From Aradus depressus (Eukaryota; Arthropoda; Insecta; Hemiptera; Aradidae), in the NCBI GenBank assembly GCA_963662175.1, contig OY759220.1:47402136-47466135 (forward strand): a stretch of DNA of 64,000 nucleotides, read 5' to 3'. The translations under genes were made by a program, and so were the position numbers. Shown piece by piece: positions 25,990 through 36,500 of this stretch (its first letter is position 1; every line of letters begins with the position of its first letter). Below the pieces are notes generated by a model that was not told the DNA's origin, made no database searches, and worked only from the letters and a program-made list of their open reading frames with translations.

Positions 25990-26395
25990 GAGTAGACTTA
26001 TGTGGAACGGACAAGAACTGAATTGAAGATACGGACTGTTAAGTCAACTACTTGGACCAAAATCGCAATTTACAAGACCTTTATACGTCCAATCTGGACA
26101 TACGGACTCCAACTTTGGGGTTCAGCTAAACAATCCAACATCAATCGTATTCAAGCATTCCAGTCCAAACTCCTCCAACGAATTGTCAACGCTCCTTTCT
26201 ATGTCAACAATAAAGTCCTGCACAGAGATCTCTATATCCCCATTGTCAATGGATTATTCCAATCCCGTTTCCAATCATTCCACAGAACCTTTCTTCCGAT
26301 TCAAATTCTCTCGCACAAGACCATTCCTCTCATTGCCATCCTGACAATCCTCCCGCCGCTTGACCAGGAGGTGGCTTCGCGATCTTCTCTCTGAC
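25990..26395 (+). pseudogene. Jockey ORF2 C-terminal fragment
   Basis: Open frame with YKTFIRPIWTYGLQLWGSAK, then QAFQSKLLQRIVNAPFYV and LHRDLYIP, the region after the RT in Jockey ORF2. Resembles but is not identical to the end of the element at 6465-9838. The fragment begins near 25945. Confidence 0.8.
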
Positions 26396-27186
26396 TAAAA
26401 CTATTGGTGAATGACCGGCAGTGTAGCTCGAATTATTTGTAATCAACGAAGTTTTCATTCTCTTTCTTAACTGTTTACCTCTTCGGCCAATTTGGCTGAA
26501 GTAAATGGGTTTCAGGCACGTCTCAACCCTTATTTGAAATGTGTGTTGATAAATTGGTAGTAATTGGTGTTTTTGTGTTGACTTCCCCATCTCTGTCTTC
26601 ACTTCCTTCCCTTTGACCTATTACGGCTGAAAATCAGTAGACGTGTCCCTTTTTGGAGCAACGTATCAAATTTTACACAGACAGACATGACTTTTTTAAT
26701 TTTTGGATTCAGGAGGAAAACATGAAATTATAGTGAAAACTCTACATCGAATTAGTGACATATCTTCCTGTGTACTTCTTAAGAATATTTCGGGAAGTCA
26801 CAGGGGGCAACGTTTACCCCCTAAAGTGGTGCCACCTCTCATCTCAGAAACACACTAAATTGCCTTCCGATTTCTCCTTAAGAATGAACACCCGAATATA
26901 GAAAATAGTAGATTCCGCAGGGCAAGGAAAAATGAACCGATTAGGTCTATGTGGGCCGGTAAATGGAAAGTTCTGTATCTACCCTGGGATTCGATTCACA
27001 TCTGGTAATTTTCGATAGCCGTGGGGCATTTTAAGAAAAATATTTTATTTTTTTTTCTAAATAGAGTAAAATTTATTACTACTACAGTAGCGTCAACTCA
27101 TATGCGACAAGAAGTAAATTAAATGTGTACATAGATGAAGAAACTAGCTTATCCATATGTGGTAGTAAGATGTTGTGGGACGAGAT
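26396..27186. other. Decayed repeat-like stretch
   Basis: Contains GCCAATTTGGCTGAA and ACACAGACAGACATGAC type text that recurs loosely at 21900-22090 and 40120-40620. Probably old non-coding transposon DNA. No gene recognised. Confidence 0.35.
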
Positions 27187-27229
27187 TTCTCATAGAAATA
27201 AAATATGTTGTCTTCCCACTGTTTTATTT

Positions 27230-27281
27230 TAGACCAGAACCGGTTTTCGACGCAACAGCGTCATCATCAGTGGTTCATCTA
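27230..27281 (-). ncRNA. Hammerhead ribozyme-like motif HH5 (minus arm)
   Basis: On the minus strand: stem I TAG and ACCA around an ATGA loop (27281-27271), box CTGATGA (27270-27264), extra T, stem II GACGC-TGTT-GCGTC (27262-27249, five perfect pairs), GAA (27248-27246), palindrome AACCGGTT (27245-27238), cleavage-position C (27237), then TGGT and CTA closing stem I. The best-preserved copy. Confidence 0.68.
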
Positions 27282-27326
27282 TCACAGAATAACGCACACA
27301 CACTGTGTGTGTGGGTTATTCTATGA

Positions 27327-27378
27327 TAGACGAACCACTGATGATGACACTGTTGCGTCGAAAACCGGTTCTGGTCTA
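27327..27378 (+). ncRNA. Hammerhead ribozyme-like motif HH4 (plus arm)
   Basis: Stem I TAG (27327-27329) pairs with CTA (27376-27378), ACGA forms a side loop, and ACCA (27334-27337) pairs with TGGT (27372-27375). Box CTGATGA 27338-27344, extra T 27345, stem II GACAC-TGTT-GCGTC with one A-C mismatch, GAA 27360-27362, palindrome AACCGGTT 27363-27370, cleavage-position C 27371. Confidence 0.65.
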
Positions 27379-27686
27379 AAATAAAACCGTGGGAAGACAA
27401 CATATTTTATTTCCATGAGAAATTAGCTTATATTCGTGGGAACACCTCCGACCCATTCCGGTACCGGTGTCCGTGATGTGAAGTAGAGCCACAGGAAGTG
27501 GAGCTCTCCAAGATCTGCTTCTTAATGCGCCTGGCAAGCCTCCAACCGCTACTCTTTAAATTGCGTGTCGAACATCTCTTCGAATTATAGTGATTTGGTA
27601 GAAGTCATCAAGAAACAAAGCCGCATTTTCACGGGCATTAATTCTGGAAGAAAAAGGCAATAAGCAACACATTCTTTAGGCCACTA

Positions 27687-27790
27687 AATTGTTGATTTCA
27701 AGTTATTTGAGCTTAACGCCCTCAACTTCTCCAACTAAGTTGTTGATTTCAAGTTATTTGAGCTTAACGCCCTCAACTTCTCCAACTAAG
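27687..27790. repeat. Tandem duplication of about 52 bp
   Basis: The stretch TTGTTGATTTCAAGTTATTT through CTTCTCCAACTAAG occurs twice in a row with no evident differences, so it is a recent duplication. Intergenic. Confidence 0.9.
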
Positions 27791-29639
27791 GCAGCAAGAC
27801 TTCGCTCTCCTTCTAAACCTCCTCTTTGTTGAAAAAAGTTTCTTCATTTCACATTTCGAAAAAAAAAACACTGATTAGCTGTTTCTCTCCACTGTTTTTT
27901 GTTTTGAGAGAGAGGAAGAAATGTACAATAATCTTTACGATTCATTTTGTCATGTATGCATTTGCTATAGTAGATAATTTAAAAAATATATATTCGAGTA
28001 CCAAAAAAGTTTGCAGGACTGATGTATATAGAAATGAACACCAGGAAATAAAAGGTTAAAAAAAAATATATAAAAAAATAAAAATTTTAAATAATAATTT
28101 TTATTTATTTATAACATTATAAATAGGCCAATGAACAAGGCAATTAGTACTATTTTCTTTTTGCTAACTGAGTTATGATTATAATCTAACTTGAGTTGGT
28201 TATTATCACGTTTTATAAATAGACTATAAGAAGGTGAACCTTCATCACATCAATACATCTAAATAGTCATCCATGAGTATTTAAGTTCTAATTCCTAAAC
28301 TACAAGAATACTAAATATAACAAAATATAGATTAAAAATGCATATTTACTCAAGTAAAGCTTAACATTTGGTCGTTAAAAACAATCGAATGAGTTCCTTC
28401 TTCATAAATTATATTAGAAAAAAGCTAAATACTACATTATTGTACAAACCAGGAAAAATGTTAATAAATTTACAGATTAGTTCACTTGAAGCAGACATTA
28501 TGAAATGATGAAGAAGAGACCGAGAATAATTCTAACCTTTTCAGAGAACTTATTAACTAAATTAAGGGATTTTATAAGTTGAAAAAGCGTCACTGTTTCG
28601 ACAAGTCAAGGTGAAAGCGAAATCTGCTTTAGTAAGATTGAGGCAGTGACAAAAACAGAATAATCACATCACCTGAGTATATCACAGTATTTGGAGAGGA
28701 AAAAAATATAGAAACATTTTCCATCAAATTATCAACAAAAAAATACTATAAAGGTGACTTTCTTTAAGTTAACTAAAACCTCGAGTTCAAGATGTTGTTT
28801 GCTATCCTCAGGTCAATTTGATGGCGCAGCATCTTATAGACGGATTTTGTATAAGATTAAAATTCTTAAATATTAAAACTATATTAAATTGAAAAACGTT
28901 TAACAGCGAAAAATAACTAGGTAAATCTAGTAATAAGACAATAAACGATCATTCACATGACGTAGGTTGAAATTTTTACAGTTGAGCATACTATAAATAT
29001 AATCTGAAAATGTTTTTCATTTTTTTAAAATTGTAAATTTTATTTGTAAGATAAAGTTTTGAGACATCACTATCCATATATTCACACAAAAGCAAGAGTT
29101 TTTTTTTATATTTAAAAATGCAAAAAATAATTGTTTAAAAAAATGCACAGAATATATTTTTTTGATGCAGTTACATACGTGGTTGTTCTTTAGAAGCAGA
29201 CAATTCTTTCTCTACATACATGTAGAAAAGAACGAAAATATGTATGCATATGGACACTATGCAGAATATATTCATTAATATAATATAGATAATAATTATT
29301 CATTTATATTGGGTCTGTATTAATTAATGATTTGGGAAGATATCCGTAGATTAGGGTGAATATTCTACTGGCCGTAGAGAAAGTCTACTATGAAAAAATA
29401 CTTTTATACATTTTTATGAATTGAGTAAAGTAAATGAAAGCTTTTTCCAGGGTCTAAATTTTGAAGTAAATATTTGACCTCTAGACACGTGACTAGAATT
29501 ACACGACCACAACCATTTTTTGGCTGGATGTCTTTGGGGCAAAGAGCTATCATCTGACCATCATTTATAGTTCTAGAGAAGAGCTAAATACTCATATCAA
29601 CTTGAAAGGATAAAAAAAATTTCCGAATTGGCTCAAAAT
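27791..29639. other. Intergenic AT-rich stretch
   Basis: No coding, RNA or repeat structure recognised over 1.85 kb. Short open frames (for example 27826-28059) show no domain. Confidence 0.4.
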
Positions 29640-29712
29640 TGGTGAGCACATAGCTTGGTGAGCACAATGCTTGTTGAGCACATAGCTTGGTGAGCATATA
29701 GCTTGGTGAGCA
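29640..29712. repeat. Short imperfect tandem repeat
   Basis: Five degenerate units of about 14-17 bp built on TTGGTGAGCACATAGC. Confidence 0.75.
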
Positions 29713-29835
29713 CATATCTATAGTGTGAGAAAAAAAAATTTAACAACTTTAGTCCAATTTTCTTTTATCAACTATTTCTCGAAATTCAAAAAGTACTCAT
29801 TAAGTATGGAGAATATTTGTGTTTTTGTTTTTGAG

Positions 29836-30077
29836 ACCAAGGGCTCTAACTACGATTCTTACTATCAGAGCGCTCTTTCATCGCTATTCTACTAAAATTT
29901 GCTTTAACAGATTTAGTTATCTAGGATGGGATCTTTAGGTCTTTAACGAGTACTTGATATCGCATAGGCTCGAGACTATCGCTTAACGTGTTATCCGAAG
30001 GACGGCATGCTCAATATTTTTTTACTTATATCAGAGAAAAACCAAAGGGCCTTGGCCGGGTTTCGAAGTCGGGTTGG
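29836..30077 (-). mobile_element. SINE-B copy, diverged
   Basis: Reverse-orientation SINE-B: AGAGCGCTCTTTCATCGC, GCTTAACGTGTTATCC, AAGGGCCTTGGCCGGGTTTC. The tRNA-like head is cut after the B-box region. Downstream of the ERdj5 stop codon. Confidence 0.75.
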
Positions 30078-30107
30078 AGAATATTTAAAAGTAAGAAAAA
30101 AAAAATA

Positions 30108-30236
30108 TATATAGCGATTTTAAACTTCCATAATCTATACTCGGGTCATTCCATAACAAGTGGGCACATATATTTCTTAGGCAGCCCCCTTGTCATGGAA
30201 TGACCCGAGTATAGATTATGGGTTTAAAATCGCTTA
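30108..30236. mobile_element. Fold-back MITE
   Basis: Arms of about 50 bp: TAGCGATTTTAAACTTCCAT... at 30111-30163 and its complement ending GGGTTTAAAATCGCTTATA at about 30235, with GGGTCATTCCAT near the loop. Non-coding, perhaps in the ERdj5 3' flank. Confidence 0.75.
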
Positions 30237-30462
30237 TAAAAATTATGAACAGTGCGCATGAACTACATTTAAAGAGTTCGGAAACCTCATCTTTTTTGTG
30301 CAGATATTGGTATTTGTACCGATATTCGATATTGATAGCTGAGTCGATACTTTCTGCCGATATCGGGTACTAGTACCAATATTAATCATTGTTTTGATCT
30401 GGTGCTACCTCTGGCTACACCATTTGATTCTGACAGCTTGAGTTGATGTGATGACGAAGGAG

Positions 30463-30531
30463 TTATAGTTCGTCAGTAAACCTTGCCCGTGTCTCCGAAG
30501 ACAGGAGCTGATCGACAAACTCCAGGATAAC
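30463..30531 (-). CDS. DNAJC10: ERdj5 exon 14 (C-terminus, TDEL, stop)
   Basis: Acceptor CGACAG at 30532. Encodes VILEFVDQLLSSETRARFTD-EL then TAA (30465-30463). The last four residues TDEL are a variant of the KDEL/HDEL retrieval signal, as needed for an ER-lumen protein. Too short for an ORF scan; found by looking for a -DEL stop after exon 13. Confidence 0.85.
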   Translation of the reverse strand, partial: VILEFVDQLLSSETRARFTDEL

Positions 30532-33500
30532 CTGTCGACAGAGATGCACAAAATAATCATAATATCAATATATCGGTAAACGTATGTATCATTTCGACAA
30601 TATCTTGGCGAAATGCACAGAAAGATTATAGAATACATTGTACTTCAGGTGACCCCATAAAACTTGATGCTACGTAATATCTTTGAATTTATTGTTTTCA
30701 CCAAGTAATGTTTATTGTACGGGTGATCTCACAGAATTTACGGATAAAAAAAATCCTATCTTTATAAATAAAAACATTCTTCCAGATAGATCTTAGGATT
30801 CATGGTATTTCGGTTCGGATGACTTCTTTTTTTAAAAATTATATTGAAGCCGATGACATAGCGATTCTAGCTACTGATAATTTGGCTGGAGAGGCGTCCG
30901 AAACTTTACAGGATCACTTACACCTTTTTGAGGGATGGCCACGTCGATCGAGAAGGTAAAACTAAATCAGAACAAATCACTCCATATTAAATTCGTCTCG
31001 AGGAGCGGTGACTGCCGAACTGTATGGTTCAAAAATGTTACGCAGACTCGGCAGAAAATAAAACGAGTTGGACTGATCAAAAGACATCTAGACAAGCGAT
31101 CTCAACTTCGCCTCAACCGCATACAGAATGTCTACAAGACCTAAATCAGACCTGACCTTGAGCTGTGGGGTTCTGCAGAGCCCTCAACCCAAAAGGGGGT
31201 CTTTAACAAGTAACTGGCATCATACAGGCCATCGGTACCATCGTTTAACGATGATAAAGATAAAAAGCCTAACGGCCTCGGCCGGGTTTCGAACCCGGGA
31301 TCTTGAGCTCAGTAGGTTAGCACGCTACCTCTAAGCTTCTCGCGCCCTCTATAAAAATAAGTACAATATATATATAATATTGTACCTAGTTCCTGGGGAA
31401 ATCACTGACCAATGAATGCTATTTTGCGGATTTTCCCCAACATTCACCGTCCTGCAACAGGTGCTATTGTTTTTTGTAGTAAAATAGATTAATAGTGTCT
31501 ATTATAGTCTCTTCATGTCGGTTGTTGGGGGGCCATGATGGCCGTGCGGGCTAGAGCTTACAGTCGCATGGTGTCACCATGGTTTGCGTGTTCGAATCCC
31601 GTCCGGAAATGAGTTTTATTTCGTAGATAGAAATGGATGTTGTAAAATAACTGGAGAACACTTTTATAAGAGACAACAGACTAATATGCATCGCACATAA
31701 GGGGGGGAAAAAAAAAGTCGATTGTTAACACAGCTGATTCAAATTAAACTTGTCATATGATTTTGTCTTTCCCAGTTAGAATGTACACCTTTCAAAACGT
31801 TTTAAATGGAGCAAAAAGTTTCCCATAATCAAAATTACGGCTGTCATTCACAATGTTTTTAAACAATGAGAGGAGGATAAGTGAAAGGGTAGAGGGAAAA
31901 AACAAGAACAAGATAATGAGCCTATCTACTGGGGTCAGATGAAAGTGGATGGTGGTGTCACCATACAGGTTACAAAGAAGGCATGTCCATGTCAAACTTC
32001 ATATTATGATTTCCTATAAAAGTGATACAACAAGGGATGAACAGTGAGAAAACCAAGGTTGTCCATGCGGTGAGCTAATAACGTTTTCTATTAGGGGGCG
32101 ACAAAAATATGGGGCTAGTGAACCTGAAATGAAGACGAGTTGTCAGAGGTCTGGCACTGGAAGCAACCTTCACCTGATCTTGTTGTTCGCGGCATCCAAA
32201 CATTAGTAAGGGAATGGAACATTGGTGGGGCGGGGGGGGGGGGGGGGGGGGGGGAGAGGAGTCGAAGAACATAAAACAGTGTAAGAGGTCCGTCCAGAAG
32301 TTGAGAGAAGTTCGGAGGACTAGGGAGAATGCAAGGAACCTACTAGATAGATCATTCTACAGCGGATCCTGGGAACAAACTCCATTTGCGCGGCCAAAGG
32401 CTGCTTTATTGTCATCTAGGCTCAACGTTGGCGAATTCGAACTTCTCAATAAATTATGTAGAGGTAGTTCACGATTTATATTCAAATTCATAAAAATAGT
32501 ATGTACGTTTCAAAACAATCTAATCTAAGCAGTGAGGACCATGTAATCTCACTTATAGCTGCCATTCCAATAGGATTGAAAAATATATTTATTATAATAT
32601 ATTAATTATATTTTTTATACTAAAAAATTTGATGGACATTCCTTGATTATTAACAGGACGAACTGCCTGAATTTCAAAATTGTGTTTACTATTTAATTTT
32701 TAAATGACATAAACAATTACGAAAAGTGTTCATTATAAGATTCCGTGATCTCCAACCATCAGTCTGGTGACAGTCTACACAACAGGTCCTACACATCTTC
32801 TGACAAGTAAGTTGATCGATAAATGGTGTGCATGTGTATACCTGTGGATTCTGTGAGTGGACCTCGATCCCTCGGGGTCCAGCGCCGCCCCCGCCGAAGA
32901 ACTTCACGGTGGGGTAGCCAGAGACCCCAGTCGTCTGACACAGCCCCGGCCACTGCTCACAGTTCACTTTCCCACATTTCACCCTACCCTCCAGTTTCTG
33001 AAAAGATAAATCAAACGAAAATCACGCAAATTTAGAATCATTGTTTACTTCCCCAGGTATATGTAGTATAGGGGAAAGTAATTTAATTGGTCTCTATATA
33101 AGTTGACATTAAAATAATATCAATGGTTACAGTTTCCGCCAATTAAAACTGATTGAACATTATAAATGTAAAAAAAGACAGAACATGAATACGAAACAAG
33201 ATTTATGATGTAGCTGCCAAATATGTTATATCTTCTGGAGTTGGTCACGAGCTGTGACAGTATACATTTCGTCCTCACGATTTTTCTTTAATTTAAGAAA
33301 AATAAGTGAAGGAGCTTTGTAAAATTTTGTGTGGTCATTGTTACTGTTGCGAGGGATGTAGAAACGGGTTTTGTGTGGTCATTGTTACTGTTACGAGGGA
33401 TGTAGAAACGGGTTTTGTGTGGTCATTGTTACTGTTACGAGGGATGTAGAAACGGGTTTTGTGTGGTCATTGTTACTGTTACGAGGGATGTAGAAACGGG

Positions 33501-36500
33501 TTTTGTGTGGTCATTGTTACTGTTGCGAGGGATGTAGAAACGGGTTTTGTGTGGTCATTGTTTCTGTTACGAGGGATGTAGAAACGGGTTTTTATTTTAC
33601 TGTTTTGTGGAGAAACTGTCTATGGTGTGAAAAATATTGCTGTGGAATTATAGGAAGGTATTTAGAAACTTTTTATTTGACGATTTTCTGTACGTTTTAG
33701 ACTTGAGTAGAGGCAGGGTTGGGTTTATAGTTTAGCCTATAGTGTCTGGAAAGCTAACGTCACATTACCTATAGCTCCGTTATCCCCGGCAGCTGGTCTC
33801 AATCTGACCAACATCCCGCACCCCCTCTTCTTATATGAGCGGAAATAAAGATCTAAAAAAATCAAGTGTACATTTTGCAGCATCGGCAAAGAGAAGAAGA
33901 GCGTCTAGTTCTGCAGAAGAAGAGGTGAATAAGAAAGCAAATAAATCAACAATGGAAAAAGGGGAAGGTTTTCCGAACGAAGATAGCCTGCTGGTAAAGC
34001 TGGAAAAGATGTCGGACGCAAAACTGGGAAAGCTGCAGGACACTCTGCCAACAAAAGTCGACTTTAAAATGTTAAAAGAAAAATTGGAAAAGCAATTAAA
34101 GGTACTGAAAGAGGAGATTACGCACCTCAAGGAGCAGAATAAAGAAGTAACAAAAAATATGGAATTCTTGCTCAGAAAAGCGAAATCAAAAAATTTAATA
34201 TTCAGAGGATTACCGCAAAGCAAAGATGACGTTAAATTAGTAAAATACCTCTGAAGTAAAACACTGGGAGTAGAAGAACACGATATGGGCAAGGACCACC
34301 GGATTGGTAAAGAAAAAATGTGTTAACTGAATACAATATTTTGTAATATGTGCCTACAAATGCAAAAAACTGATTTGTAACACTAACAACAACTTGAGTA
34401 GTTCCAAACAAAACTGTGCTAATAGTCATTATTTATGTTCTATTTTACGTTACAATGTGCTCGGAATTAATAATAAGAAGGATAAGGTAATGTTTTTTGA
34501 TTTTGTTAGGGAATTTGAAGTATTTTTAATGTTTGAAACATTTATAGAAGAAAAAAATGTTGAGGCCTTTGAAAAGTTTTTTTACTGGATTTAGACTGTG
34601 TTGGGTGGGTGCGAAAAAAGATGCTGTATTCGATAGAGCTAAGGGCGGTTCCTTATATGGGATTAAGTTACGTAAATAGTAGGTTTTCAAAAAGCAAGGA
34701 TTTTGTGAAATTAGGAAATAGAGAATTAATTCTTTGTAAAGCAAATGAAATGGAATTTTATATATTCCCGTGTATTTGAGTGTAACCGGATGTGTTGGGG
34801 ATTTCAAAAATATAGTAAATTTGTTGAATGATTATCCGCAGAGTGGGGGATAAACGCAGGTTTTATTTATTTTTATTTGGTTTTTGGCATTAACATTAAC
34901 GCATGTAGGTATTTTAGTTATTTGTTTATTTTATTATTATTTGTATTATTATAATTTGTGTATACTTACTTTTTGAGTTAATTTAATTTTATAAGCGAAA
35001 CTGTTCTGTGTGTCGTTAGCAAATATTCGTGGTGCCAATTGACGACCAAAATGGCTATGATCCAAGTGTTTTTCTTTGTAAATTTCTTGGTATGATTTTG
35101 TATTCTTCTTATCTATATAATAAAAATGACTGGCTAATTTTGCTAAGCGCAAAACTCGAGAACGGCTGGACCAATTCGGCTAATTTTTTTTTTCAAATAT
35201 TCGTTGAAGTCCGAGGAAGGTTCTTATGAAGAGTTCTTGGCTGTTAATTCTAGGGATGGCGATCTGAAATAGATTAATCGAAGAATCGATGTTTGGGGTC
35301 GTAATGATCGATGTGAACAATGAATCGATCAAGTGAATCGATCTCAGACACCCTAAAATCATTTACTTACCGTTTGTTTTATTCAGTTATTTATGCATGT
35401 TATTTTCTTGGTTGTTTTTAAATCTTCGCTTCTGGCAAGTTCCTCGATTTATCTTTGGTTGTCATCTTTGTCATTTACTTACTGTTTCGTTTTATTCAGT
35501 TTTTAGTGCGTGTTATCAGTTTTTAGTGCGTGTTATTTTCTTGGTTGTTTTTAAATCTTCGCTTCTGGCAATGTTCTGGCAAGTTCCTCGATTTATCTTT
35601 GGTTGTCATCTTTGTCATTTACTTACGGTTTCGTTTTATTCAGTTTTTAGTGCGTGTTATTTTCTTGGTTGTTTTTAAATCTTCGCTTCTGGCAAGTTCC
35701 TCGATTTTTCTTTGGTTGTCCTCTTTGTCATTTACTTACTGTTTCGTTTTATTCAGTTTTGAGTGGGTGTTATTTTCTTGGTTGTTTTTAAATCTTCGCT
35801 TCTGGCAATGTTCTGGCAAGTTCCTCGATTTATCTTTGGTTGTTTGGTTGTCAGCTTTGTCATTTACTTACTGTTTCGTTTTATTCAGTTTTTACATATC
35901 TACTTCTATATAATAAAAATGATTGGCTAAATTTTGCACCGGAGCGGGGGTTGTGGGGGTAGGTCTTAGTATAAAGATACCGGTAACTCATTAACTCATA
36001 GTCGGATTGTCATGGAATTTCACAGGTAGTATTCTACAAAGCCAACTTTAAGAATAGGATGTGTGAAGTCTCAAAATTGAAAGGGGGGGCTAGGCCTAAT
36101 ATAAAGATAGTGATAGGTCTTTACGGATGATCGAATTGTCATGGAATTTCACATGTAGTATTCTTAAAGGCCAAATTGAAAAATACGGTACGTGACATCT
36201 CAAAATTTTGAACGGGAGGGGGGTTTTGGGGGTAGGCCTACATATAAAGATAGTGATAGGTCTTGAACGGATGATCGGATTGTCATGGAATTTAACATGT
36301 CGAATTCTTGAAAGTCAAATTGAAAAATAAAGTGTGTGACGTCACAAAAGGGAGGGGGGTTGTGGGGGTAGGCGTAAATATAAAGATACTGATAGGTCAT
36401 TAACAGATGATCGGATTGTCATGGAATTTCACATGTAGTATTCTTAAAAGACAAAAACAAAAAAAACGATATGTGACGTCTCAAAATTGTCAACGGGAGG

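Larger units (their letters stand above)
27187..27422. mobile_element. Fold-back element with two opposed hammerhead-like motifs
   Basis: Nearly perfect inverted repeat, arms 27187-27299 and 27300-27422, centred on a CACACACTGTGTGTG run. Each arm carries a complete hammerhead-like fold pointing outward on its own strand. The outer flank GTGGGAAGACAACATAT resembles GTGGAATTAGACAATAT of the element at 37338-37568, so both are likely one diverged family. Confidence 0.8.

Noticed and set aside
33831..34292. Minus-strand 153-codon Ser/Phe-rich frame
   Set aside because: Antisense of the LINE ORF1 coiled-coil frame; composition is the complement of Lys/Glu codons.
35397..35913. Repetitive hydrophobic open frames (membrane-protein-like)
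   Set aside because: They arise from the tandem array inside the Helitron.
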